36,986 nucleotides of DNA from Bacteroidetes bacterium RIFCSPLOWO2_12_FULL_35_15 (GTDB lineage Bacteria > Bacteroidota > Bacteroidia > 2-12-FULL-35-15): assembly GCA_001769385.1 (NCBI GenBank), contig MEPB01000104.1:1-36986 (forward strand). The letters are read 5' to 3'. The notes below the pieces were generated by a model. It made no database searches. It was given only the letters and a program-made list of their open reading frames with translations, and was not told the origin of the DNA. Numbering within the stretch: the stretch's first letter is position 1; each line of letters opens with the position of its first letter. Positions 1 through 8,736 of this stretch are shown here, piece after piece. The position numbers and the translations under genes are program-made.

Positions 1-55
1 AGATGAGATTTCTCCCAGAGTTTATCCTGAGCAAAGTCGAAGGAGTCGAAAATGA
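1..55. repeat. Degenerate dispersed intergenic repeat
   Basis: This segment carries GAGATTTCTCC (5-15) and CCTGAGCAAAGTCGAAGGA (26-44), words typical of dispersed non-coding repeats in Bacteroidota genomes. The first word recurs exactly, in reverse complement, at 22844-22854. A related but diverged sequence lies at 35003-35075. No coding potential was seen. Confidence 0.4.
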
Positions 56-149
56 CTTATAAAACATTTTTAGTAAAACTTAAACAGCGTCTAAATTTGT
101 AAATCAGGTACTAAAACGTAACAACGGACGTTTTCATCTAAAAAAACAA

Positions 150-833
150 ATGAAATTTCGTAAAGCATTAAAATATACCCTACGAATAATTGCTGTATTT
201 TTTCTACTTATCCTCTTGTATCTTCTTGTTGCTTTCATTTTATCCTACATTCCCGTTAATTCAAATTTTGTTTCCTGTAAAGAAAACTCGATAGAAATTT
301 ACATTCAAACAAATGGAGTGCACACCGATCTGGTAATGCCTTTAAAAAACGAAATAAAGGATTGGACCCAGGCGGTAAACCCAGCAACTACTAAATCAGG
401 GAACCTGGCGGTACAATTTGTTGCTTTCGGCTGGGGCGACAAAGGTTTTTATTTAGAAACTCCTGCCTGGGCCGACTTGAAATTTACGACCGTTTTTAAT
501 GCCCTTTTTAACCTTGGCTCTTCAGCCATGCATGTAACGTTTTATGAGAGATTAAAGGAAGGTGAATCCTGCATAAAAATTTGTATCAGCAAAGATTGTT
601 ATGAAAAAATATGTCACTATATAGAAACTTCCTTTGTGTGTGATAAAAAAGGGAAGTGCTGTCAGATAAAAAACGCCTGTTACGGAGTAAATGATTCTTT
701 TTATGAAGCCAAGGGGAGTTATAGCTTGTTCCAGACTTGCAATACATGGGCAAATAATGGATTAAAAGCCGGCAATCTAAAAGCCTGCCTCTGGACACCT
801 TTTGATAAAGGAATTTTCCATCAATACAAGTAA
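150..833 (+). CDS. DUF2459 / TIGR02117 family membrane-anchored protein
   Basis: This 227-aa protein has one N-terminal membrane segment (about residues 8-34) followed by a soluble, probably periplasmic, domain. The motifs QTNGVHTDLVMP, FGWGDKGFYLETPAWADL, HVTFY and CNTWANNGLKAG match my recollection of the TIGR02117/DUF2459 family, which has conserved His, Asp and Cys residues and no established reaction. The invariant-looking His in GVHTD and Cys in QTCNTW would fit a thiol-hydrolase-like fold, but that is inference. The ATG follows an AT-rich leader, and a -7-like TAAATTTG lies at 92-99 without a clear upstream TTG. It stands alone, with 184 bases before the next gene. Family assignment is fairly secure; function is unknown. 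Confidence 0.8.
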   Translation: MKFRKALKYTLRIIAVFFLLILLYLLVAFILSYIPVNSNFVSCKENSIEIYIQTNGVHTDLVMPLKNEIKDWTQAVNPATTKSGNLAVQFVAFGWGDKGFYLETPAWADLKFTTVFNALFNLGSSAMHVTFYERLKEGESCIKICISKDCYEKICHYIETSFVCDKKGKCCQIKNACYGVNDSFYEAKGSYSLFQTCNTWANNGLKAGNLKACLWTPFDKGIFHQYK

Positions 834-959
834 TGATAAATGTAACGCTTTAATGATTAAATGGCCATGCCAGCGCCAAAAAGAGATGTTTCCTTTCCAA
901 CTTTAATTCCTTAACAAAAATTAACAAGCGCCACCCGATAAATTGAACGTAGATTTATT

Positions 960-988
960 TTGATACATCGTAATAATAGCTACATTTG
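960..988 (+). promoter_or_regulatory. Bacteroidota-type promoter for the PpiC-like gene
   Basis: TTG (960-962), an 18-base spacer and TACATTTG (981-988) fit the TTG / TAnnTTTG promoter pattern of this phylum. The start codon lies 30 bases downstream. Confidence 0.6.
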
Positions 989-1017
989 TTACCCAAAATA
1001 AAAAAACAAAATCAATT

Positions 1018-2985
1018 ATGAACAAACAAATTTTCTTAAAAACATTAATTCTTCCCTTAGCAATGCTTTCTGTTAGCAACCTTATTGCTCAGGATAATAA
1101 AGATGCTGTATTAATGACAATTGGCAACACTAAAGTTACCGTATCAGAATTTGAAAATGTGTATCACAAAAACAACACGAAAGAGGTTGTGAATGATAGT
1201 AAATCATTGAATGATTATGTTGATCTATATGTAAATTTTAAATTGAAAGTTAAGGAAGCCGAAGAGTTGGGTCTTGATACTGCTAAATCATTTATTGATG
1301 AATTAAATGGATACCGCAAACAACTGGCTCAGCCTTATTTAACAGATAAAGATGTTAATGAAAAATTATTGAAAGAAACATACGATCGCTTAAAGGAAGA
1401 TATTCATGCTTCTCATATTTTAGTAAAAGTAGCTGAAAATGCATTGCCTAAAGATACTTTGGAGGCATACAACAAGATCATGAAAATTCGTGCCAGAATT
1501 CTTAAAGGAGAAGACTTTAACAAAGTTGCTTCTGAAAAAGGGATCTCAGATGATCCGTCATCAAAAGACAATGGTGGCGATTTAGGCTATTTTACGGCCT
1601 TACAAATGGTTTATCCTTTTGAATCGGCAGCTTTCAGTACTAAAGTTGGTGAGATATCAATGCCCGTGCGTACACGTTATGGATATCATATTATTAAAGT
1701 TATTGATAGAAGAAAAGCACAAGGGGAAGTGTTGGTCGCACATATCATGGTGAAAACGGCACCGGCAAACTCAAAAGATGATTCGACAAATACGAAAACA
1801 AAAATTGATGAGATCTATAGCAAATTGAAGGCAGGGGCTAAGTTTGAGGAACTTGCTCAACAATATTCTGATGATAAAGCTTCTGCAAAGAACAAAGGTG
1901 AATTACCTTGGTTTGGAACAGCTAAAATGCCTCTGGAATTCGAAAAAGCAGCATTTGCCTTGGTTAATAAAGGAGATTTTACTCAACCAATGCAAACCAA
2001 ATACGGTTGGCACATCATTAAATTAATTGACAAAAGAGGCCTGGCTTCATTTGAGGAAATGAAAAGCGACCTGAAAGCAAAAGTTACCAAAGATTCACGT
2101 TCACAAGTTGGTCGTACTTCTTTGATAGCAAAAATAAAAGCAGAGAGTAAATTTAAAGAATCCATTAAAGCACGTGATGAGTTTTATAAAGTGGTGGATA
2201 CAACTATTTTTGATGGACGCTGGGATGCAGCAAAAGCTGCTGGATTGAAAAAGCCGATGTTTAATCTGAATGATAAGATTTATACCCAGAGTGATTTTGC
2301 AAATTATATTTCTTCTCACCAAAGCAAGCGTGCAAAAACAGATGTTCAAATGGTGATCAATCAGTTGTATAATCAGTTTGTTGACGAAAGTGTTATTGCT
2401 TTTGAAGAATCCCGTTTGGATAAAAAATATCCTGAGTTTAAAGCCTTGATGCAAGAATACCGTGATGGGATTTTATTGTTCGAATTAACAGATCAAAAAG
2501 TTTGGTCAAAAGCAGTAAAAGATACTTCCGGTTCAAAAGAATTTTACGATGCTCACAAAACAAATTATATGTGGGACGAACGTGCTGATGCTTCTGTTTA
2601 TTCATGCTCAGATGATAAAATTGCAGCACAGGTTAGAAAATTATTATTAAAAAAGAAAACAGAAAAAGATATCTTAACCGAAGTGAATAAAAATTCTCAA
2701 TTAAATCTACAAGTAGAAGCTCGTTTATTTACTAAAGGTGAAAATGAATTTGTAGATAAAAACTGGAATCCGGGAACTTCTGCAAACCTGATATCCGAAA
2801 AAGATAAAAAAGTAATTATTGTTGTTACAACAAAATTATTAAAACCGGAGCCTAAAGCATATAATGATGCAAAAGGTATGGTAACAGCTGACTATCAAGG
2901 GTTTTTGGAAAAACAATGGATTGATTCTTTAAAGAAAAAATATCCCGTAACAATTGATAAAAACGTTCTTTCAACTGTAAGATAA
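1018..2985 (+). CDS. Periplasmic parvulin-type peptidylprolyl isomerase (PpiC/SurA-like), two rotamase domains
   Basis: This 655-aa protein has a Sec signal peptide (residues 1-25, ending in LIAQD) and an N-terminal SurA-like helical region with an IGNTKVTVSEFENVY segment. Two tandem PpiC rotamase domains follow: about 128-230 (ASHILVK ... GGDLGYF ... TRYGYHIIKVIDRR) and 239-345 (VAHIMVK ... KGELPWFGT ... TKYGWHIIKLIDKRG). The C-terminal ~300 residues have no motif I recognise. The family catalyses prolyl isomerisation and chaperones outer-membrane proteins in the periplasm. It is first in a run with a SurA-like lipoprotein and a second SurA-like protein, suggesting a shared envelope-folding role. 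It has its own promoter (960-988), and a strong hairpin follows its stop, so it may be transcribed separately from the next two genes. Confidence 0.9.
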   Translation: MNKQIFLKTLILPLAMLSVSNLIAQDNKDAVLMTIGNTKVTVSEFENVYHKNNTKEVVNDSKSLNDYVDLYVNFKLKVKEAEELGLDTAKSFIDELNGYRKQLAQPYLTDKDVNEKLLKETYDRLKEDIHASHILVKVAENALPKDTLEAYNKIMKIRARILKGEDFNKVASEKGISDDPSSKDNGGDLGYFTALQMVYPFESAAFSTKVGEISMPVRTRYGYHIIKVIDRRKAQGEVLVAHIMVKTAPANSKDDSTNTKTKIDEIYSKLKAGAKFEELAQQYSDDKASAKNKGELPWFGTAKMPLEFEKAAFALVNKGDFTQPMQTKYGWHIIKLIDKRGLASFEEMKSDLKAKVTKDSRSQVGRTSLIAKIKAESKFKESIKARDEFYKVVDTTIFDGRWDAAKAAGLKKPMFNLNDKIYTQSDFANYISSHQSKRAKTDVQMVINQLYNQFVDESVIAFEESRLDKKYPEFKALMQEYRDGILLFELTDQKVWSKAVKDTSGSKEFYDAHKTNYMWDERADASVYSCSDDKIAAQVRKLLLKKKTEKDILTEVNKNSQLNLQVEARLFTKGENEFVDKNWNPGTSANLISEKDKKVIIVVTTKLLKPEPKAYNDAKGMVTADYQGFLEKQWIDSLKKKYPVTIDKNVLSTVR

Positions 2986-2991
2986 TTACGA

Positions 2992-3025
2992 ATAAACGAT
3001 CCCGGTAGCCATCGGGATCGTTTAT
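2992..3025. terminator. Strong hairpin after the PpiC-like gene
   Basis: Perfect 13-bp inverted repeat: ATAAACGATCCCG at 2992-3004 and its complement at 3013-3025, with an 8-base loop. No T-tract follows directly, so it may be a processing or attenuation hairpin, or one copy of a dispersed palindromic repeat with a CCCGAT-type core. A second hairpin with the same core follows at 3051. Confidence 0.6.
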
Positions 3026-3050
3026 CTGTAACTAATGATTTGTTAATCCG

Positions 3051-3079
3051 TCCCGATATAATCGGGATTCGTTTTTTTT
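3051..3079 (+). terminator. Rho-independent terminator with CCCGAT core
   Basis: TCCCGAT (3051-3057), loop ATA, ATCGGGA (3061-3067), then TTCG and eight T (3072-3079). It lies just upstream of the TTG start at 3114, separating the PpiC-like gene from the lipoprotein gene. Confidence 0.7.
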
Positions 3080-3113
3080 AGACTCTTTATATTCAAAACC
3101 AGATTTATATTCT

Positions 3114-3983
3114 TTGAAAAATATACTTGTATATAGCTTTCTGTTTTTATTGCTCGCTTCTTGCGATAATGGACCAAAAAAAGACAAGGGCAGAGTTATC
3201 ATTGCTCGTGCCGGTGAGAAGTATTTTTATTCCGATGAAATAAAAGACATTGTCCCAAAAGGAACTTCTGCAAATGATAGCATCGGATTAATTAAGAAGT
3301 ATATCGATAACTGGATCCATGAATCATTGGTAATTCAAAAAGCAGAAAATAATCTTACTGATGCTCAAAAAAATGTCGAAAAACAATTAACCGATTACCG
3401 TAATTCGTTAATCACATATACCTACGAAAAAGAGCTTGTAAAACAAAAACTGGACACAGCCGTTACTCAAGAGGAAATTGAACAGTATTATAATGCAAAT
3501 CAAGCTGATTTTCAATTGAAGGACAATATCATAAAAGTAATTTATATCAAAGTGGATAAGAATGCTCCGGGAAAAGAGAAACTCAAGAAATGGTACGTTT
3601 CAGAGAATCCCAAAGACAGGGAACAACTTGCCAGTTATTGCCATCAGTTTGCCGAGAACTTTTATTTAGATGATAACTCCTGGTTGCTATTTGACGATTT
3701 GTTGAAAGAAATCCCAATCCAAACCTATAATAAAGAGTTATTTTTGCAAAACAATCGCATCGTGGAAGTCAGCGATTCATTAAATAATTATTTTCTGAAT
3801 ATAAAAGGATTTAAGATCAGAAATAGTCTTTCTCCTTTAGGGTTTGAAAAAGAAAATATTAAAAATATTATTTTAAATAAACGCAAATTGGAGCTCATCA
3901 CTAAAATGAAAAATGATGTTTACAATGATGCAGTAAATGATAAAAATGTTGAAATCTATATCGATGATAAATCTAAAAAATAA
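3114..3983 (+). CDS. SurA-related lipoprotein without a recognisable rotamase domain
   Basis: This 289-aa lipoprotein starts at TTG; I chose this start because only it retains the complete lipoprotein signal (MKNILVYSFLFLLLASC, lipobox LASC, Cys17). The mature part resembles the SurA/PpiC N-terminal helical region (YFYSDEIKDIVPKG, then YIDNWIHESLVIQKAENNL, an EIEQYYNANQADFQL segment). The central part (IIKVIYIKVDKNAPGKEKL) sits where a parvulin domain begins, but the GG-L-G and YG-H-I-I signatures are absent, so isomerase activity is unlikely. It overlaps the next gene by 20 bases and is probably co-translated with it. I infer an outer-membrane-anchored chaperone partner of the neighbouring SurA-like proteins; no direct evidence of function is visible. 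Confidence 0.8.
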   Translation: MKNILVYSFLFLLLASCDNGPKKDKGRVIIARAGEKYFYSDEIKDIVPKGTSANDSIGLIKKYIDNWIHESLVIQKAENNLTDAQKNVEKQLTDYRNSLITYTYEKELVKQKLDTAVTQEEIEQYYNANQADFQLKDNIIKVIYIKVDKNAPGKEKLKKWYVSENPKDREQLASYCHQFAENFYLDDNSWLLFDDLLKEIPIQTYNKELFLQNNRIVEVSDSLNNYFLNIKGFKIRNSLSPLGFEKENIKNIILNKRKLELITKMKNDVYNDAVNDKNVEIYIDDKSKK

Positions 3984-5322
3984 GTTTTTCCCTCTTGCTT
4001 TTTGCCTTTTTGGAGTTGTTGGAGCAAATGCACAAGGAAAAGTAATTGACCGTATTATTGCTGTTATTGGTGAAAACACTATTTTGCAATCAGAGCTTGA
4101 AACACAATATCAACAGATGGTGGCAGCACAAGAACCTGTTGATCAAAATAGCCATTGCAAATTAATGGAGGAACTATTGTACCAGAAATTGTTACTTGCT
4201 CAGGCCCAAAAAGATAGCTTATTTGCTACCGAAACTCAAATAGAACAAGAGCTGGACAGACGTTTACGTTTTTATATTCAACAATTTGGTTCAGAAGAAA
4301 AATTCAGCGCATTTTATGGGAAATCTATTGACGATTTTAAAACAGATCTAAAAGACAATGTCCGTGATTTGTTAATGGCCCAACAGATGCAAGGGAAAAT
4401 TACCAATGATATTACGGTTACTCCAAACGAAGTACGGACATTCTTTAATGACATTCCTTCCGATTCTATTCCACTTATTAATGCAGAAGTTGAAGTTGGA
4501 CAAATTGTAAAAATGCCCTCCATAACCGCAGAAGCAAAAAAAGAAGCTAAAGAGAAAATAGCAGGAATTCGTCAGCGCATTCAAAAAGGGGAGAGCAGCT
4601 TTTCAGCGATGGCTGCATTGTATTCTGAAGACCCTGGGTCAGCAAATAAAGGTGGTTTGTATGAAAATATTCAACGCGGACAGTTTGTTCCTGAATGGGA
4701 TGCATGGGCCTTTAAACTTAAAAAAAATGAAGTTAGCGAAGTGTTTGAAACCATGTATGGTTATTTTATCATTCAGCTTATTGAACGAAGAGGAGATGCG
4801 GTTGATGCCCGTAGTTTATTAATAGCACCAAAGGTGGATGTTCAGGATCTGTTAAGGGCAAAATTATCATTGGATACTATTTATACTAAACTTACAAAAG
4901 ATACTATCTTATTTTCTGATGCTGCTGCAAAATATTCGAATGATGAAGAAAGTAAAAACAGCGGAGGATTAATTTTAAATCCATATACCGGTTCATCACG
5001 TTTCGAGATGGATGAAATAGGGCAAATGGACCAAAATGTGGCTTTTGCGATCGAAAAATTAAAAGTGGGAGAGTTCACCAAACCCATGCCTTTCACAACA
5101 AGAGATGGCAAACAAGCGTATCGCATCTTATATTTAAAAACACGAACATTGCCTCATCGCGGGAATTTAATTGATGATTATCAGCGTATTCAAGGTATGG
5201 CGCTTGTTAAAAAACAACAGGATGCTATTCAGGTTTGGATAAAGAAAAAAGTTGGGAACACTTTTATAAGCATTGTGGATGATTATAAAAAATGTTCCTA
5301 TACTAATAAATGGGTGAATTAA
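3964..5322 (+). CDS. surA: SurA-like periplasmic peptidylprolyl isomerase
   Basis: I place the start at the ATG at 3964 (452 aa), because this Met begins a clean Sec signal peptide (MINLKNKFFPLAFCLFG to ANAQG). The upstream in-frame ATGs at 3937 and 3946 would add charged residues before it. After KVIDRIIAVIGENTILQSEL, the typical SurA N-terminus, comes a helical domain, then a PpiC domain at about 175-275 (YSEDPGSANKGGLYENI, MYGYFIIQLIERRG) and a second, more degenerate one at about 278-390. In the family this is the main periplasmic chaperone for outer-membrane beta-barrel proteins. It overlaps the preceding lipoprotein gene by 20 bases and is followed by a MoxR ATPase gene 122 bases on. 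Confidence 0.9.
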   Translation: MINLKNKFFPLAFCLFGVVGANAQGKVIDRIIAVIGENTILQSELETQYQQMVAAQEPVDQNSHCKLMEELLYQKLLLAQAQKDSLFATETQIEQELDRRLRFYIQQFGSEEKFSAFYGKSIDDFKTDLKDNVRDLLMAQQMQGKITNDITVTPNEVRTFFNDIPSDSIPLINAEVEVGQIVKMPSITAEAKKEAKEKIAGIRQRIQKGESSFSAMAALYSEDPGSANKGGLYENIQRGQFVPEWDAWAFKLKKNEVSEVFETMYGYFIIQLIERRGDAVDARSLLIAPKVDVQDLLRAKLSLDTIYTKLTKDTILFSDAAAKYSNDEESKNSGGLILNPYTGSSRFEMDEIGQMDQNVAFAIEKLKVGEFTKPMPFTTRDGKQAYRILYLKTRTLPHRGNLIDDYQRIQGMALVKKQQDAIQVWIKKKVGNTFISIVDDYKKCSYTNKWVN

Positions 5323-5444
5323 AACTATCAGTTTTCTTCTTTTAAAGAATAATTTTGGAGTAATTTAATTGAAAATGTTCGTGTTTTTTTAATACAAAAA
5401 TTCACAGATTTGTAAATTCGTATAAATTCGTAATTCAAAGTAAT

Positions 5445-6407
5445 ATGTATAAAACAGATGTAGAAGCCGTTGACGCCTTTGTTGTAAAATATAAAGAGTT
5501 AAATGCTGAAATTGGAAAAATAATTATTGGCCAGGATGAAGTTGTTAAAGATGTTTTGATTTCGATTTTCAGTAGGGGCCATTGTTTATTAATTGGTGTT
5601 CCCGGTTTAGCAAAAACCCTATTAGTAAACACCATTTCCGATGTTTTAGGTTTGTCGTATAACCGAATTCAATTTACACCGGATCTAATGCCTTCAGATA
5701 TCATTGGTTCTGAAATTTTAGGAGAGGACCGTCATTTTAAATTCATCAAAGGACCTCTCTTCGCTAATATTATTTTAGCCGATGAAATAAACCGAACCCC
5801 TCCAAAAACACAAGCCGCATTGCTTGAAGCCATGCAGGAACGTAGCATTACCACAGGAGGAAAACATTATGAATTAGGCAATCCGTTTTTTGTTTTAGCA
5901 ACCCAAAATCCGATAGAGCAGGAGGGGACCTATCCTTTACCTGAAGCGCAATTGGACCGTTTTATGTTTAATGTCTGGTTGGATTATCCGGCTTATCAGG
6001 ATGAATTATTGGTGGTGAAGAACACTACTGCTGATCTAAAAGTGGACCTGAAAAAAATATTAACCGCGGAAGAAATAATTTATTTTCAGAATCTGGTTCG
6101 CAGGATCCCAATCGCTGATAATGTTCTTGAATATGCTGTAAAATTAGCGTCCAAGAGCAGACCAAACACAAAATTGGCAGCTGATATATCTAACAATTAT
6201 TTATCATGGGGAGCCGGTCCCCGAGCTTCACAATATCTCGTTATCGGAGCAAAATGTCATTCATTGATAAAAGGAAAATATTCTCCGGATATCGAAGATG
6301 TAAAAGCTATTGCTGCAGCGATCCTTCGTCATCGTATTGTTCGTAATTACAAAGCGGAAGCGGAAGGAGTAAGCGTTGATAAAATTATTGAAGAATTACT
6401 GAAATAA
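5445..6407 (+). CDS. MoxR-family AAA+ ATPase
   Basis: This 320-aa protein has a Walker A GVPGLAKT (about residue 50), a Walker B and following helix ILADEINRTPPKTQAALLEA (about 110-130), a sensor-1 region FFVLATQNPIEQEGTYPLPEAQLDRF and a C-terminal lid domain. MoxR ATPases act as chaperones in maturation or assembly, usually with DUF58 and von Willebrand factor A proteins encoded next to them. Here no such partner follows: a bidirectional terminator and a convergent mutase gene do. The upstream gene is surA, an arrangement I recall from other Bacteroidota. A -7-like TAATTTTG sits at 5350-5357 without a good TTG partner. Family is certain; the client is unknown. Confidence 0.92.
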   Translation: MYKTDVEAVDAFVVKYKELNAEIGKIIIGQDEVVKDVLISIFSRGHCLLIGVPGLAKTLLVNTISDVLGLSYNRIQFTPDLMPSDIIGSEILGEDRHFKFIKGPLFANIILADEINRTPPKTQAALLEAMQERSITTGGKHYELGNPFFVLATQNPIEQEGTYPLPEAQLDRFMFNVWLDYPAYQDELLVVKNTTADLKVDLKKILTAEEIIYFQNLVRRIPIADNVLEYAVKLASKSRPNTKLAADISNNYLSWGAGPRASQYLVIGAKCHSLIKGKYSPDIEDVKAIAAAILRHRIVRNYKAEAEGVSVDKIIEELLK

Positions 6408-6427
6408 TTTTTTTGATAATGAAATGA

Positions 6428-6465
6428 TAAAAAAAACACCACTTGGTTGAGTGGTGTTTTTTTAT
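6428..6465. terminator. Bidirectional rho-independent terminator
   Basis: CACCACTT (6437-6444) pairs with GAGTGGTG (6449-6456, one G-T pair) around a GGTT loop. A-tract precedes it and a T-tract follows, so it can end both the MoxR transcript (+) and the convergent mutase transcript (-). Confidence 0.8.
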
Positions 6466-6529
6466 TGAATAAATTTGCAAGGGCATTTAAAAATTCAATT
6501 TTTAATAGATTTTTTTAATGAATATCACC

Positions 6530-7936
6530 TTATCCCAAAAGCTCTTTTTCAGCTGCTTTTAAAATTGCAAAAGCTTTTTCAGTAGTTTCCGATTCAGCAT
6601 AATTTCGCAATACTGGTTCTGTTCCCGATGCACGAATCATCAACCAATCACCGTTTTCAAAGAAGTATTTCCAACCATCAATAGTTTCTACATGATCTAT
6701 TTTATAGGGTCCGAAAGCAGTGTATTTATTCGCTTTGCAGTTTTCTACAATTTTATTCTTTACTTCTTCTTTCAGGTGCATATCACTGCGCTCAAATTTA
6801 AATGCTCCAACAATTTTATACACTTCCTGAATCAATTCATCCAAGGACTTACCGGATTTTACCATGTATTCCCAAATGGTTAATCCCATCCAAATGCCAT
6901 CCCGCTCAGGGATATGTCCTTTAATAGCGATACCTCCGCTTTCTTCTCCACCTAATAAAACATCTTCTGTGATCATTATTCCGGCAATATGTTTGAATCC
7001 AATTTTTACAACTTGGTATTCCAGACCGTAGTGTTCACACATTTTTTTAACACGCGGTGTTACCGAAAAAGCATTAACAATTTTCCCGGTAAATTTTTTC
7101 TCTTTTACCAGATAGTTGATCAATAAAAGGATGATATGATGTGAATCTACAAACTCTCCTTTACTGTTGTATAAACCAATTCTATCAGCATCTCCATCTG
7201 TAGCTAACCCGCAATCAATATCACCGGACTCTGAAATCAAATGCGAAAATTCCTGTAAATTTTTGTGAATAGGTTCCGGTGCTTGCCCATCAAAACCCGG
7301 ATTATAATCGCAATGCAAAAAAGTAATATCAGGTAACAATCTACGCATCACATTTTGCCCTGCACCATACATTGCTTCATAGGCAAAATTCATTTTTGTA
7401 TTTCGGATGGCATCCATGTCGAAATTTTTCTCCACATGATCTACATACATTGTTTCTAAGTCGATGTATTCAATTAAACCTACTTTAACAAAATCTGCGA
7501 TCGAAAGTTTTTCAACATCTATTGAATTTTTATCAGGGATCGCATCTTCAATTATTTGAATATCATCAGATAATAAAGGTCCGCCAAAACTTCCTTTTAG
7601 TTTAAATCCATTATAGGATGGAGGATTGTGTGAGGCAGTGATGATAACTCCTAATGATGCTCCTTGTTTTTTTGTTCCTAAAGAAACCATTGGAGTAGAA
7701 ACAAAGTCTTTTGCCAGGTAAACTTTTACACCGGCATTCGCAAGTACCTTTGCTGTTGTTTCAGCAAATAATTCTCCTGCAAACCTGCAATCATGGCCAA
7801 CCACAACACTTGGCTTTTCAAAATTTTGCTTTACCCATCCTGCAGTTGCTATTGCAACGCGGGCGACATTATCAACTGTAAAATCTTTTGCAATAATAGC
7901 TCTCCAGCCATCGGTACCAAATTTAATTTTTGTCAT
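6530..7936 (-). CDS. Phosphoglucomutase/phosphomannomutase family phosphohexomutase
   Basis: I use the ATG at 7936 (468 aa), which gives the family N-terminus MTKIKFGTDGWRAII; a longer reading would add an 11-residue non-conserved stretch. Visible motifs are the phosphoserine loop ITASHNPPSYNG (catalytic Ser102), the metal-binding DGDADRIG, the sugar-binding GGEESGG and the phosphate-binding RASGTEPVLR. All four alpha-D-phosphohexomutase domains are present. The enzyme interconverts hexose 1- and 6-phosphates in the cytosol; sequence alone does not separate glucose, mannose or glucosamine specificity. A -7-like TATATTTG lies just upstream on this strand (complement of 7950-7957). Monocistronic: divergent from the DUF4328 gene, convergent with the MoxR gene. 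Confidence 0.9.
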   Translation of the reverse strand: MTKIKFGTDGWRAIIAKDFTVDNVARVAIATAGWVKQNFEKPSVVVGHDCRFAGELFAETTAKVLANAGVKVYLAKDFVSTPMVSLGTKKQGASLGVIITASHNPPSYNGFKLKGSFGGPLLSDDIQIIEDAIPDKNSIDVEKLSIADFVKVGLIEYIDLETMYVDHVEKNFDMDAIRNTKMNFAYEAMYGAGQNVMRRLLPDITFLHCDYNPGFDGQAPEPIHKNLQEFSHLISESGDIDCGLATDGDADRIGLYNSKGEFVDSHHIILLLINYLVKEKKFTGKIVNAFSVTPRVKKMCEHYGLEYQVVKIGFKHIAGIMITEDVLLGGEESGGIAIKGHIPERDGIWMGLTIWEYMVKSGKSLDELIQEVYKIVGAFKFERSDMHLKEEVKNKIVENCKANKYTAFGPYKIDHVETIDGWKYFFENGDWLMIRASGTEPVLRNYAESETTEKAFAILKAAEKELLG

Positions 7937-8010
7937 ATTTATTTTTTTACAAATATAATTTTTTTTCAAAGGTTTTTGTCGTTATTTGTTTAACAAATGC
8001 AAATAATTTT

Positions 8011-8736
8011 ATGATGCCAATTAAAAATAATTCTGTTCGTGCAAATAGTGCCAAAGTCATTTTCTATATCATGATGATGATGTCAATTATCTCCTTATAT
8101 TCTGATTACTTACAATACCAGTTACTAAACTCTGCCGAAGCCGGGATCCCAATATCGGAGGACTATGCAAACAGCAATGATACCCGACAGCGCATTATTG
8201 GAATAGTTTCAATAATAGTTGCAATTGCATCCATCATCATTTTTATTATGTGGTTTTACAGAGCATACAAAAATTTGCATGCATTGAAAATTCCTTCTTT
8301 AAATCATACACCAGGATGGGCTATTGGAGCTTGGTTTGTTCCCATCTTGAATTTAGGTCGCCCATATGTGATTATGAGGGAAATTTGGGATGAAACTCAA
8401 TATTTTGTTCTCGATAAAAATGAAAAGCAAAATGTTAGTTCCAATTCAATTGTTGGATGGTGGTGGGGGTTATGGCTGTTGCATAATTTTTCAGGAAGAA
8501 TATATGCCCGCATAGCTTCAGGAGCAACAACAATAGCCGAACTAAAAACATCTACCGGAGTAGCGATAATAATCGAACTTATTGAAATGGTTACCATGAT
8601 TGTAACACTTATGATGCTTAACCGAATGTTTGATTATGAAAATAAATTTTTCGAATTTGTAAGCAATCAGCGGTCTCAACCATTATCCGGGGAGAAAATA
8701 GTATCCCCGCAATCAATGGATGTTACGGGCATTTAA
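8011..8736 (+). CDS. DUF4328 family integral membrane protein
   Basis: I prefer the ATG at 8011 (241 aa); the open frame extends back to 7930, but that would overlap the mutase start and add a Phe-rich stretch. There are about four membrane segments: two in the first ~90 residues, one near IGAWFVPILNLGRPYVI, and one near the C-terminus. The block FYRAYKNLHAL ... HTPGWAIGAWFVPILNLGRP ... IWDETQ is the DUF4328 signature, a family without known function. The last 24 bases overlap tail-to-tail with mltG on the other strand. No partner gene suggests a role. Confidence 0.78.
   Translation: MMPIKNNSVRANSAKVIFYIMMMMSIISLYSDYLQYQLLNSAEAGIPISEDYANSNDTRQRIIGIVSIIVAIASIIIFIMWFYRAYKNLHALKIPSLNHTPGWAIGAWFVPILNLGRPYVIMREIWDETQYFVLDKNEKQNVSSNSIVGWWWGLWLLHNFSGRIYARIASGATTIAELKTSTGVAIIIELIEMVTMIVTLMMLNRMFDYENKFFEFVSNQRSQPLSGEKIVSPQSMDVTGI

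Noticed and set aside
2101-2454. 117-aa open frame on the minus strand
   Set aside because: It lies wholly inside the PpiC-like gene on the opposite strand and shows no recognisable domain; it is a shadow of that gene.
3937-3963. Upstream ATG starts for the SurA-like protein
   Set aside because: They add nine residues before an otherwise clean signal peptide and increase overlap with the lipoprotein gene.
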